From IMG/VR virus record IMGVR_UViG_3300020057_000166, positions 1 to 21,973 of that record: a DNA stretch of 21,973 bases; one strand, written 5' to 3'. This DNA comes from a virus. The notes beneath the pieces are model-generated. The model had not been told where the DNA came from. It saw nothing but the letters and a program-made list of their open reading frames with translations, and did not search any database. Below are positions 14,190 through 20,639 of this stretch, piece by piece (within the stretch, counting starts at the first letter, position 1; every line of letters begins with the position of its first letter). Made by a program: the position numbers and the translations under genes.

Positions 14190-14279
14190 CTAGTCCGATA
14201 TATCCCGGTGCGATGAGCGGGTAGACGAGATGGCCGAGGAGGCCGGGCTCTCGCGGTCTGCCATGATCTCCTCACTCAT
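14190..14279 (-). CDS. Possible small peptide, 29 aa
   Basis: MSEEIMADRESPASSAISST... begins in an ATGA overlap with the stop of the 203-aa lipoprotein gene and ends 1 bp before the next candidate ATG at 14188. The overlap geometry is like that of other genes in this genome, but the peptide is short, Ser-rich and unlike any family. It may only be a translational bridge between the two genes. Confidence 0.3.
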   Translation of the reverse strand: MSEEIMADRESPASSAISSTRSSHRDISD

Positions 14280-14887
14280 CGGACAGACGCCTCGAAAATC
14301 GCATTGAATTGCTCGATGCGATCCGCCAACGGAATCGCCAGCACCGCCGTCACAATGCACCGATCCCCCGCGCGGGTAGACGCCCGGAGGGTGGGGGTGT
14401 AGTTCTGCGCGGTATCCGTGAGCGTGCAGCTCGATGGTGCCCCCATCACTACCCGCGACGTTTCGAGGTACCAGATTGGGAACCTGTTGCGATTGCACGA
14501 GTCGGGAATCTGAACCTCACCGGAGCGAGGGGTCGCATCAAGTCTGCGAGATTCGCCCGGGGCGATGTCCCGGTCATCCGCGGCCGCGGAGTGGAAGCCA
14601 AGCGTCATGCGCGTTGGGAGACATGGGTCAGCGGCCTCAGGGGTCGGACTCACAGTCGGTCGGACAGACGGCGATGGAGTGGCGATCGCGGAGGGACCGC
14701 TTACGGTTGATGTTGCGCACGTGGAGCCCCCGGTGCAGATGAGGTTCCCCAGGTCGCACGCGGCCGCCAGGAGGAAAACCACCGCGGCAAGCAGGGCGGT
14801 AGCAGCGGTGGGAGTCGAACCCACTGATTGCTGGTTATGAGCCAGCCGACGTAACCGTTCGTCTCCGCTGCGTCGTTCCGGGTTCAC
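14276..14887 (-). CDS. Lipoprotein, 203 aa, whose start overlaps a tRNA gene
   Basis: A GTG at 14887 has a very good Shine-Dalgarno (GGAGGT) and a GTGA overlap with the upstream lipoprotein gene. From it, the first ~30 residues (NPERRSGDERLRRLAHNQQS...) are tRNA sequence read as protein. Then follow a hydrophobic segment and lipobox, ATALLAAVVFLLAAAC (Cys near residue 44), a Thr/Ser/Pro-rich linker and a domain with several cysteines. The mature protein would be an envelope lipoprotein of about 160 residues. Whether translation truly starts at 14887 or at an internal GTG after the tRNA (short of a normal signal peptide) is unclear. Function unknown; it is in the lysis cluster. Confidence 0.55.
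   Translation of the reverse strand: MNPERRSGDERLRRLAHNQQSVGSTPTAATALLAAVVFLLAAACDLGNLICTGGSTCATSTVSGPSAIATPSPSVRPTVSPTPEAADPCLPTRMTLGFHSAAADDRDIAPGESRRLDATPRSGEVQIPDSCNRNRFPIWYLETSRVVMGAPSSCTLTDTAQNYTPTLRASTRAGDRCIVTAVLAIPLADRIEQFNAIFEASVR
14800..14872 (-). tRNA. tRNA with CAU anticodon (Met, or Ile2)
   Basis: A cloverleaf can be folded by hand. The acceptor stem is CGCAGCG/CGCTGCT (six pairs and one terminal mismatch). The D-stem is GACG/CGTC with loop AACGGTTA. The anticodon stem is GCTGG/CCAGC with loop CTCATAA, anticodon CAT. A 5-nt variable loop follows, and the T arm is GTGGG-TTCGACT-CCCAC. The discriminator base is A; CCA is not encoded. Position 8 is G rather than T, a deviation. 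The gene lies inside the 5' part of a lipoprotein ORF on the same strand. CAU could mean elongator Met, or Ile if the C is modified to lysidine; it lacks the clear features of an initiator tRNA. Confidence 0.85.
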
Positions 14888-15078
14888 CGCGAACCTCCAG
14901 GGGTGGGGCTGGGTGTCGGGGTCGCGGCGGGCGGCGGGGTGGTGACCGGCTTCGGCTCCTGCGGCGCGGATGTCTCGATGCGCCCGCTTTTGTTCAGGGG
15001 ATTCAGCAGCTCGGCGCGCATTGCAAAGGCGCAGCCCGCCGTGAGGACCACGAGGGCCAGGGTGAGGGTCTTACGCAT
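14884..15078 (-). CDS. Proline-rich small lipoprotein, possible outer spanin, 64 aa
   Basis: MRKTLTLALVVLTAGCAFAM has a signal peptide with lipobox LTAGC (acylated Cys16). The mature part ends in a Pro/Thr-rich tail (PKPVTTPPPAATPTPSPTPG). Size, lipobox and proline-rich character match Rz1-like outer spanins, which join inner- and outer-membrane proteins at lysis. It overlaps the 27-aa lipoprotein gene by 8 bp, has GGGAGG before its ATG, and sits two genes after the lysozyme. Confidence 0.6.
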   Translation of the reverse strand: MRKTLTLALVVLTAGCAFAMRAELLNPLNKSGRIETSAPQEPKPVTTPPPAATPTPSPTPGGSR

Positions 15079-15154
15079 TGGGGCCTCCCAGGCCGAGGGA
15101 TGCGCAGCCGGTCAGGCTCAGCGCGAGGAGTGCGGTTATCAGTCTCAGTCTCAT
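15071..15154 (-). CDS. Tiny lipoprotein, 27 aa
   Basis: MRLRLITALLALSLTGCASLGLGGPNA starts in an ATGA overlap with the lysozyme stop. It is almost only a signal peptide with lipobox LSLTGC (Cys17) and a 10-residue mature peptide, CASLGLGGPNA. Lysis cassettes often have such mini-lipoproteins (bacteriocin-release or outer-spanin type). The coupled overlaps on both sides support translation. A longer frame to 15280 is just a shadow of the lysozyme gene. Confidence 0.6.
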   Translation of the reverse strand: MRLRLITALLALSLTGCASLGLGGPNA

Positions 15155-15693
15155 GATCGTAGCTCGTTCCGCGGGCGAAGAAACTTTTCGCCCTGTAGTC
15201 TGTAGAGTCCTAGCTGAAGCACGTCGGCCTCGCACGACCGCCGCTCGTCGAGGAGCGGCCGTCCGTCTGCAAAACGCCACCAGCGGAGAGCCTCTATCAC
15301 GAGCGTAATAGGCTGCCGAGCGTTGTATCTGGCAATACTTGTCGAGCGGTCGAACGCGGGTCCGATGTTGTAACGCGCGCTCACAAAACAGTCGACGGCC
15401 GCCTGGTCGATATCGTCGCGCGTACAGGCATCGATGGCTACTTCGTCCCGACTCAGCCGCAGCCGGAAGGACGCTACGGCCGTCAGATCAGAAGCGAAGC
15501 GATCCGCCAGCGTAACTCGGCGTTCGCCGCCTGGGCACATCAGTGTCGTCTGCCCGACGCCGACAGTGGGGATCCCGCCCGCGTCAAGGTACGCCCGCAG
15601 CTTTACGCCACCCTCAAGGCCGACGAGCCAACGCACGCCCTGCTCGGACATGGTACGGATTCGTTTTCGCGCCTTGCGATCGACTTCGGCCAT
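15151..15693 (-). CDS. Endolysin, GH24 lysozyme family
   Basis: The muramidase active-site region LEGGVKLRAYLDAGGIPTVGVGQT holds the Glu-Asp-Thr triad (E27, D37, T43 from the ATG at 15693), with one residue more than usual between Glu and Asp. Later signatures follow: DQAAVDCFVSARYNIGPAFDRST, then LRWWRFADGRPLLDERRSCEADVLQLG. It cuts the MurNAc-GlcNAc bond in peptidoglycan. There is no clear signal or SAR segment, so a holin should release it. Start choice is uncertain: the ATG at 15651 gives 166 aa, near the family norm, and a GTG at 15702 follows a T8 run. It is the first gene after the promoter near 15850. Confidence 0.9.
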   Translation of the reverse strand: MAEVDRKARKRIRTMSEQGVRWLVGLEGGVKLRAYLDAGGIPTVGVGQTTLMCPGGERRVTLADRFASDLTAVASFRLRLSRDEVAIDACTRDDIDQAAVDCFVSARYNIGPAFDRSTSIARYNARQPITLVIEALRWWRFADGRPLLDERRSCEADVLQLGLYRLQGEKFLRPRNELRS

Positions 15694-15736
15694 TCGCTGC
15701 ACCAAAAAAAAGCCTCATGATCTTGCGATCCGAAGC

Positions 15737-15818
15737 GCTGTTTGTTGCAGGGCTCCGAGGCCGGTCTAACGTCTGGTAACGAGCGTTACGACGCGCCGGG
15801 GGGCTGTTTGTCGCAGGC
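15737..15818. repeat. Two 16-bp direct repeats in the pre-lysis gap
   Basis: GCTGTTTGTTGCAGGG (15737-15752) and GCTGTTTGTCGCAGGC (15803-15818) differ at two positions and lie 66 bp apart, downstream of the candidate promoter. They could be regulator sites. The rest of 15706-15919 shows no convincing gene. Confidence 0.45.
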
Positions 15819-15840
15819 CCGATGCTTACCCGTCGCAGAG

Positions 15841-15871
15841 AGGGTAGCACGAACCATCCCCTAAAAGTCAA
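15841..15871 (-). promoter_or_regulatory. Possible late promoter before the lysis genes
   Basis: The minus strand has TTGACT (15866-15871, 5 of 6 to -35 consensus), then a 19-nt gap to TACCCT preceded by TG two bases upstream (extended -10 like, 15841-15846). The gap between genes (15706-15919) is one of the few places without coding capacity. The spacer is long, so this is a candidate only. Confidence 0.45.
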
Positions 15872-15919
15872 ACTGGTTTTTTACGCAGGCGGATCCGTGG
15901 GGGTTGGACGGTCACTCGT

Positions 15920-16144
15920 CTAGCGACGATTGCTCCTCCTCCTGGATTGCGGTTCGCGATGTTGCCCGGCCTTGGCAGCGGCCAAGCGGGCTGAGAAGGC
16001 GAACGCTTGAATTGCGGTCCAGCCTTTTCGGCCATCGAATATTTCCAGCACCCATACTGTAATCGCTTCCCTTTTCTTAAGGGCTTTCACGGCCTTGGCG
16101 TAGTTGCGCCCCGCCAGATCGTCTTCGAGCCCGTTGGCGATCAT
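15920..16144 (-). CDS. Small basic hypothetical protein, 74 aa
   Basis: The ATG at 16144 lies just after the stop of the HNH/NinG-like gene. The sequence MIANGLEDDLAGRNYAKAVKALKKRE is helical and the C-terminus (QSRRRSNRR) is strongly basic, suggesting nucleic-acid contact. No domain is recognised. It is the last gene of the replication/recombination block. Confidence 0.5.
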   Translation of the reverse strand: MIANGLEDDLAGRNYAKAVKALKKREAITVWVLEIFDGRKGWTAIQAFAFSARLAAAKAGQHREPQSRRRSNRR

Positions 16145-16149
16145 GTAGC

Positions 16150-16593
16150 CTAGCCGCTCTTCCCCACATCGTCAATCTCGGCGTGCCCGTCCCGAACCGC
16201 CGCCCGCGCAAGACCCATCCGGTCAGGAGGAACCGACTGAGACAGCATCCGCAACTTGTCGTATCCGGCCTGACCCAGCATGGCGATCAGCCCCTCAGTC
16301 CATTCGTACGTATGCGTCGTGTAATGCCCGTGGCAGCCGTGGCACAGAGTCGTCGCGCATCTCCTATCCCACCGGGTTGAGATCCTGCTCCGGGTGAAGA
16401 AATGGGCACATTCAAGATTGATCTCGACGCGACACCCGCTACAGCACCGATCACGCCCGACGATGAACTTCCGAAACGCATCGTCGGCGCGTTCCTTCAG
16501 ACGCGAGAACTCGCTCCTGCCCAACGAAGACAGGGCGCGGGTTCCCTTTCGCGTGATCGGCTTGCGCTCGATGCCGGTACGTCTACCAATCAA
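16150..16593 (-). CDS. HNH-like / NinG-like zinc-binding recombination protein
   Basis: 147 aa from a TTG at 16593, supported by a GAGGA site and a TTGA overlap with the preceding stop. A zinc-finger endonuclease core is visible: RDRCCSGC (47-54), ECAHFFTRSRISTRWD (61-76), then TTLCHGCHGHY (81-91). This resembles lambda NinG (Rap) and HNH nucleases, which cut or process recombination intermediates. The TRW(D/N).RN-like segment before the second Cys pair is typical of NinG-type proteins. RuvC-like, DnaB-like and exonuclease genes nearby support a recombination role. Confidence 0.75.
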   Translation of the reverse strand: MIGRRTGIERKPITRKGTRALSSLGRSEFSRLKERADDAFRKFIVGRDRCCSGCRVEINLECAHFFTRSRISTRWDRRCATTLCHGCHGHYTTHTYEWTEGLIAMLGQAGYDKLRMLSQSVPPDRMGLARAAVRDGHAEIDDVGKSG

Positions 16594-16973
16594 TTCTGTT
16601 CCTCAGGTGGGATCTCGAAGGCGAGGACACCTTGCAGTTCCTCCTCGCTCGCGTCTCGGGTGGAGACGATGGCCTTCGTGTCGAGGCGGCGCAGCGTGAT
16701 CTTCTTCGTTGCAAAGTCGAGACTTTCCTCACACTTCACTTCCTGGCTCTCTTCGCCGGCTTCAAGAATGCGGGCCAGCCTCATGATCGTGTCGGTCAAC
16801 TGCCGCCGCTCGCCCCTGAAGGTTGCCGCCGTCAATTTGAACGTCACCTCCAAATCGTCCCGCTCGATCTCCGCCTGCGCCAGTTCATCTCCGCGCAGAC
16901 GCTTTTCTTCCTCGGTCAACTTTACGGCCAGCACCCTCGTGCCGGTCGCACTCAGCTTCTTCTTCGTCGCCAT
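16590..16973 (-). CDS. Coiled-coil hypothetical phage protein, 127 aa
   Basis: MATKKKLSATGTRVLAVKLTEEEKRLRGDELAQAEIERDDLEVTFK... has a long helical, heptad-prone middle followed by a strand-rich C-terminal half (about 70-115, with ESLDFATKKITLRRLDTKAIV). The start at 16973 has a strong AAAGGAG site. The frame is open to 17030, where an ATG would overlap the RuvC-like stop (ATGA), so a 146-aa form is possible. Similar proteins are frequent near phage replication genes, but their role is not known to me. Confidence 0.65.
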   Translation of the reverse strand: MATKKKLSATGTRVLAVKLTEEEKRLRGDELAQAEIERDDLEVTFKLTAATFRGERRQLTDTIMRLARILEAGEESQEVKCEESLDFATKKITLRRLDTKAIVSTRDASEEELQGVLAFEIPPEEQN

Positions 16974-17026
16974 GTCTTTCGCTTCTCCTTTGAATTCGCG
17001 AACACCCAGCGTGTCACTTTCTGAAA

Positions 17027-17533
17027 TCATACTCCGACGCTCGCCATCCAATCGAAACATGCGATGTTCAAAGCATCCGCGATATTGTGGTCAGGGGTCC
17101 TGCTTCGCGACGTCCGTTTGAGATCCACTCCCGGCCACCGTCGCTGACACGCAAGAACCGACCGGACCTTCGTGTCGCCAGCGCCGCCGCCAAGAATGGC
17201 TTTCTGCCACGTCCTCGGCCCCGGCCTACTCACCGAAATCCCGCAGGACCTAAGCAACCACTCCCAGGCCGCACTTTCGCCGCGCCCAAAGTTTGCGAAC
17301 GATCCACCCATGCTAGACGGAAACGGATGCGCCCTCTCGACCGCAGCGCTGTAATCGCTTGCTGGCACGAGCGTGTGGACACGTTCGATGATGGCGTCCA
17401 CGTCAAATTCCTTCGGACTGAGCATCGGAATCGGCGCTGCCCACAAAATCATCGGCCAACCCCCGATCAGCGCATAGTCGTCAAGACAGGCCCATCCTCC
17501 GGTTTTCCCGGGATCTACACCGAGGTACCTCAC
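17027..17533 (-). CDS. RuvC-like Holliday junction resolvase
   Basis: 168 aa. RNase-H-like fold signatures: LGVDPGKTGGWA (4-15, Asp7), AAVERAHPFPSSMG (63-76, Glu66) and PDHNIADALNIACF (147-160, Asp148/Asp153). These acidic residues would bind two metal ions and cut four-way junctions, resolving recombination and replication intermediates before packaging. It starts at a GTG in an overlap with the 30-aa ORF. Size matches RuvC (about 170 aa), and the neighbours are replication genes. Confidence 0.85.
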   Translation of the reverse strand: MRYLGVDPGKTGGWACLDDYALIGGWPMILWAAPIPMLSPKEFDVDAIIERVHTLVPASDYSAAVERAHPFPSSMGGSFANFGRGESAAWEWLLRSCGISVSRPGPRTWQKAILGGGAGDTKVRSVLACQRRWPGVDLKRTSRSRTPDHNIADALNIACFDWMASVGV

Positions 17534-17622
17534 TTTCCTTTCGCCTTTCGGTTCCGAGACAGCATAAGCCGCTCCAGCGCCGGGCGCTCTCCGGTTGGTT
17601 CATACATGACGATCAATGTCAT
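17530..17622 (-). CDS. Small basic peptide between DnaB and RuvC genes, 30 aa
   Basis: MTLIVMYEPTGERPALERLM... begins in an ATGA overlap with the helicase stop and ends in a GTGA overlap with the RuvC-like start, so ribosomes could pass through all three genes. It has a basic C-terminus (SRNRKAKGK). The exact double coupling argues for real translation; function unknown. Confidence 0.5.
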   Translation of the reverse strand: MTLIVMYEPTGERPALERLMLSRNRKAKGK

Positions 17623-18896
17623 TCTGGCTCCTCCTCGGCTTCCTCCGAAAAGCGCTGATGCTTTCCCGTGAAAATCAGAGTCACCGTCCCGCATGGTCCA
17701 ACTCGGTTTTTCTCGACCATGATGTTCACCGCCACGGGAAAGCTCCGATCCGCGTCCGCGTTGACGCGATGGAGAAGCAACGCCACATCGCAATCTGCTT
17801 CGATGGAACCAGAGTCGCGAAAGTGCGAGAGTCTCGGCTTCTCGTTGTCCGCGTTGGCCGCTTGGCGGTTCAACTGGGCACACACGATCACGGGCACGCC
17901 AAGATCTCCGGCCATTGCTTTCAAGCCGGACGAGATCTCCGTGATCTCCTCGTTCCTGTTCGATCTAAACTTGCCCTCGGATCTCATCAACTGGAGATAG
18001 TCCACCACGATCAGCCCGAGTCCGTGCTTCGTTTTAATCCGCGCCGCCCTAGCCCGAATCGGGCCGAGTGATGGCGCGTACAGCTTCTCGACATAGAGCG
18101 GGGTCTTGCTCTGGCGTCCGAATACCTCTGCCATCCGAGCCATGTGCTGCTCGTGTCCCCACTGCAGCGCGTACCGAGATATCTCCGCCTCGCCGCACGC
18201 CCGCACGACCGCAAGTTCCGCCGCTTCCATTTCTAGCGAAAAAAAAGCCACGACGTGCCCCTCGTTCGCCGCGTGGTCTGCAATCTGGAGAGACAACGAC
18301 GACTTGCCAACGCTCGGCCTCGACCCGATGGCGATGTACTGCCCGGCCCGGAAGCCGCCGGTCATTTCGTCCAGCCTCTTGAATCCGGTTGGAATCCCGG
18401 TCGGACGCCCCTGAGACGCCACCAGTTCTTCGACCGTCCGGATCCCGAGCCTAGAAAGCGCCAACGGATCAAAGCTCGTCCCGTCTTGGGCCACCGAGTC
18501 AAAACCGAACGCGAGAGACCGCAAGAAGGCCAGGAGCCGCTGAGAATCCAGGGCAGGGTCTAGAGCCATGGAGTCGAGCTTAGCGATCTCCTGGGCCAGC
18601 CTTCGTCGCCTACCGGCCTCTTTGACAGCCTCGACCCACCCCTCAACCGCGCTATCAGTCGGATAGGGCAGGTCGTCGATCAGGGCGTCAATAGCCCCGC
18701 GCTCCGCCTCTGGAAGCGAGCCCTTCACCGATATCGCGTCGATGGACCGGCCCCGCTCGTAAAGTTCTCGAATTGTAACGAAGACCAGCCGCGCGTCTGG
18801 TCCAAAGTGATCGGCCCGCAGGGCCTCGACTACCGAACCGAAGATCGAACCGTCGATGAGACAGGCCCCGAGGATTGCACGCTCGGCCGGAAGCAT
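17619..18896 (-). CDS. dnaB: Replicative DNA helicase, DnaB family
   Basis: 425 aa. The N-terminal helical domain (1-100, MLPAERAILGACLID) is typical of DnaB. The RecA-like C-terminal domain has Walker A GSRPSVGKSS (191-200), SLEME (220-224), Walker B LIVVDYLQLM (295-304), QLNR (341-344) and SHFRDSGSIEADCDV (357-371). It forms a hexameric ring that unwinds DNA at the fork with ATP. Start: the ATG at 18896 overlaps the upstream stop (TGATG); the longer frame to 19037 only reads over the upstream gene. Primosome-like genes precede it. Confidence 0.95.
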   Translation of the reverse strand: MLPAERAILGACLIDGSIFGSVVEALRADHFGPDARLVFVTIRELYERGRSIDAISVKGSLPEAERGAIDALIDDLPYPTDSAVEGWVEAVKEAGRRRRLAQEIAKLDSMALDPALDSQRLLAFLRSLAFGFDSVAQDGTSFDPLALSRLGIRTVEELVASQGRPTGIPTGFKRLDEMTGGFRAGQYIAIGSRPSVGKSSLSLQIADHAANEGHVVAFFSLEMEAAELAVVRACGEAEISRYALQWGHEQHMARMAEVFGRQSKTPLYVEKLYAPSLGPIRARAARIKTKHGLGLIVVDYLQLMRSEGKFRSNRNEEITEISSGLKAMAGDLGVPVIVCAQLNRQAANADNEKPRLSHFRDSGSIEADCDVALLLHRVNADADRSFPVAVNIMVEKNRVGPCGTVTLIFTGKHQRFSEEAEEEPE

Positions 18897-19105
18897 CACT
18901 CGTCTCCCTTCGCTGCGCGGATGTGCCACAAGGCTTTCATCGCAGCCCTGCCTCGAGAATCTTTCACCAGTGCAAACGCCGCCAAGATCCGCGCCGCCCC
19001 GGCCCACTGTTCGTCCACGCTCTTTCGCTCTGGGCAATCACGAAACAGCGGATTATCCGGCTCAGGAACGGCCACGGATTCTGGTACCGGATCAGTTGCC
19101 TGCAT
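18896..19105 (-). CDS. Hypothetical protein, 69 aa
   Basis: The ATG at 19105 (MQATDPVPESVAVPEPDNPL) has a GGAGG site about 9 nt upstream and overlaps the previous gene by 14 bp. The first third is acidic and proline-rich; the rest (VDEQWAGAARILAAFALV..., RAAMKALWHIRAAKGDE) is helical. Its stop overlaps the helicase start. Between the helicase and a possible loader, it may help loading, but no family is recognised. Confidence 0.55.
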   Translation of the reverse strand: MQATDPVPESVAVPEPDNPLFRDCPERKSVDEQWAGAARILAAFALVKDSRGRAAMKALWHIRAAKGDE

Positions 19106-19475
19106 TGTTCTTGGCCTCCTCGGCATCAATCGCTGCGCGGAACTTTCGGCGTGCTGCTTCTCCGGCCGCTATCTGCTCTGGAGTCCGGGCCGCCTTTTCC
19201 GCTTCCCACTCAGCGATCTCTTCGCGTTGCCTCTGTGCGGCTTCTTTGCTGAAACGATCACGCTGAAAGCCCGTCGCCAATTCGTAGATCTCTGCAATAC
19301 TCGGAAAAAACCTGCACTGCTTTACGGCCGCCTTGACAGCCTTATCAAAGTCGGCATGATGCAGACCGCCCAGGGCTTCCGCGTAGGCGGCTACGTTAGC
19401 CTCATCAAAAACGATCGCCATCGGATAGCTGGCGCGGAGACGTTTGAATCCGATGCCCAATTCTTCTTTTTTCAT
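19092..19475 (-). CDS. Possible helicase-loader-like protein, 127 aa
   Basis: MKKEELGIGFKRLRASYPMA starts at 19475 and overlaps the DUF1376 gene by 71 bp. The pattern AYAEALGGLHHADFDKAVKAAVKQCRFFPSIAEIYE (about 30-65) resembles the helical N-terminal domain of phage G39P-type helicase loaders/inhibitors. The C-terminus is a long charged helix rich in Ala, Glu and Arg. It lies one gene before DnaB in an operon with a primosome-type protein, which fits loader function. A shorter start at 19421 (MAIVFDEANV) would reduce the overlap. Confidence 0.6.
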   Translation of the reverse strand: MKKEELGIGFKRLRASYPMAIVFDEANVAAYAEALGGLHHADFDKAVKAAVKQCRFFPSIAEIYELATGFQRDRFSKEAAQRQREEIAEWEAEKAARTPEQIAAGEAARRKFRAAIDAEEAKNNAGN

Positions 19476-20484
19476 GTTGTGCTCTTTTTTCTAAAACAAT
19501 GTCAATCGCATCAAAACCGCTTTGGGTCTTGGCATTAAGCTGTGGTGCCGATAGGGCGCGTTGGCGGGCCTCCAGTGAGTCGGCCAGCATTCTCAGGACG
19601 ATCAGTCCGGAGTCCTTCTGCGGAACGCCCAAGTCACCACACATCTGCCAGCGGTGGACCGAGAATGATGGGCGATCCTTGGATCGAACAGAGTCCACGA
19701 AGGCTTGTAGGTCTTGGCCGAGCGCCTCGACGGCGCGGAAGACTCTCTCGACCCGCCGCACCTCGATAGCCCAGTTTTCTCGGAATGCGTCAACGGCCGC
19801 GCACTCTTCAGGCGAGACAGAAACAAGCGAACGGACCAGCCTCGCACCCGCGCGTGTTTGTTCCGTATCCGTTTCTGTAAACGAAGACGAAGACGAAGAC
19901 GAAGACGAAAGGCTTTCGCTGGGCTTTCCGGAATGAAAGCCCGGCGAAAGCCCCGGCTTTCTATCCGGTGTTGATTTCATTGGCCTTCCGCCCTTTCGTC
20001 CATTCTCCGAGTTGAGCATGGAGCGCTCCCGCGGTGGAACTCCTTGTCTCTCCGAAGACGAAGACGAAAGGCTTTCGCCGGGCTTTCCGGAATGAAAGCC
20101 CGGCGGAAAGCCCGGCGAAAGCCCCGGCTTTCTATCCGGTGTTGATTTCATTGGCCTTCCGCCCTTTCGTCCCTTCTCCGAGTTGAGCATGGAGCGCTCC
20201 CGTTGTAGAACTCGTTCTCTCTCAAGACGTAACTGAGACAGGCGGCCATCGCCATCCGGCGCGAAGCATGGAGCCACAGAAGGCCAGCACGATCTGAAGG
20301 TTTTGGATGAGATTTTAAGGAGCCGCTGGAGACGTATCGGATCGGCCGGGATGGAGCCTTCGGTCCAACAGTTCATCAGGAGGCGCATGTACATCCCAAA
20401 CTCCTGGAGCGTCATCGCCTTGCATCGCTCATCCGAGTCGATATCCTTCGGGTAGATCGAGAAGGCCGGCGAGGGGGCCTTCAT
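19405..20484 (-). CDS. DUF1376 replication/primosome-type protein with duplicated linker, 359 aa
   Basis: The N-terminus, APSPAFSIYPKDIDSDERC...LQEFGMYMRLLMNCWTEG, is the DUF1376 winged-helix-like domain (about 1-90) found in phage replication initiators. A basic Ser/Pro linker follows. In it, a ~50-residue unit (RERSMLNSE(K/N)GRKGGRPMKS, TPDRKPGLSPGF, HSGKP) is present twice (about 96-146 and 152-200), ending in serine runs. The C-terminal helical domain (about 215-330) may contact the helicase or its loader. Start at the ATG at 20484, in an ATGA overlap with the upstream 52-aa ORF. The DNA of the linker forms strong hairpins and may be the replication origin. Confidence 0.75.
   Translation of the reverse strand: MKAPSPAFSIYPKDIDSDERCKAMTLQEFGMYMRLLMNCWTEGSIPADPIRLQRLLKISSKTFRSCWPSVAPCFAPDGDGRLSQLRLERERVLQRERSMLNSEKGRKGGRPMKSTPDRKPGLSPGFPPGFHSGKPGESLSSSSSERQGVPPRERSMLNSENGRKGGRPMKSTPDRKPGLSPGFHSGKPSESLSSSSSSSSSFTETDTEQTRAGARLVRSLVSVSPEECAAVDAFRENWAIEVRRVERVFRAVEALGQDLQAFVDSVRSKDRPSFSVHRWQMCGDLGVPQKDSGLIVLRMLADSLEARQRALSAPQLNAKTQSGFDAIDIVLEKRAQHEKRRIGHRIQTSPRQLSDGDRF
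19901..20212 (-). repeat. Near-exact ~150-bp tandem duplication with hairpins (candidate origin)
   Basis: Units at about 19901-20041 and 20061-20212 are nearly the same apart from a short insertion. Each holds a long hairpin: 19911-19952 (GGCTTTCGCTGGGCTTTC pairing with GAAAGCCCGGCGAAAGCC, loop CGGAAT, 17 of 18 paired plus one G-T) and 20070-20112. A six-base GACGAA run flanks each unit. Lambda-like phages place their origin inside the initiator gene, so origin function is possible. Confidence 0.8.
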
Positions 20485-20639
20485 TGGTATCGATCTTTCA
20501 TCTCGCGTCTCCCCGCAATGAAGATTTTTTCTCCCGAAGACGGCCCGCGCAAAGGGCCGGGGGAGATCCGGCGAACTTTCGTTCCGAGGGGGCCGCTAAA
20601 CCGCCCTCGCCCTTTGCGCTTCCATGGATTATATCTCAT
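20481..20639 (-). CDS. Small basic protein, 52 aa
   Basis: MRYNPWKRKGRGRFSGPLGT... starts in an ATGA overlap with the 20-aa ORF, with GGAAG about 7 nt upstream, and ends in an ATGA overlap with the DUF1376 gene. It is strongly basic (many Arg and Lys), suggesting DNA or RNA binding. Its DNA contains a long inverted repeat (20547-20557 with 20609-20619), so part of the conservation may be for structure. A longer frame from 20669 or 20705 exists. Unknown family. Confidence 0.45.
   Translation of the reverse strand: MRYNPWKRKGRGRFSGPLGTKVRRISPGPLRGPSSGEKIFIAGRREMKDRYQ
20547..20619. repeat. 11-bp perfect inverted repeat before the DUF1376 gene
   Basis: GCGCAAAGGGC (20547-20557) and GCCCTTTGCGC (20609-20619) can pair across 51 bp. 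A second, tighter hairpin (GGCCC-gcgcaaa-GGGCC, with CTCCC/GGGAG outside it) lies at about 20531-20565. The two foldings are mutually exclusive, as in an RNA switch. Confidence 0.6.

Noticed and set aside
14190-14498. 102-aa minus frame
   Set aside because: Most of it overlaps the 203-aa lipoprotein gene; only the last 29 codons after the ATGA are considered.
14800-14872. Link between the tRNA and the que genes (queuosine tRNA)
   Set aside because: Queuosine is made in tRNAs with GUN anticodons; this one is CAU, so it is not a substrate.
15614-15871. 85-aa minus frame before the lysozyme
   Set aside because: Runs through the promoter-like boxes and the lysozyme start; no family pattern.
18807-19538. 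Plus-strand 243-aa frame
   Set aside because: Antisense shadow of helicase and loader-region genes; no signature.
20525-20565. Rho-independent terminator
   Set aside because: For minus-strand transcripts the hairpin is followed by A residues, not U; on the plus strand there is no gene to terminate.
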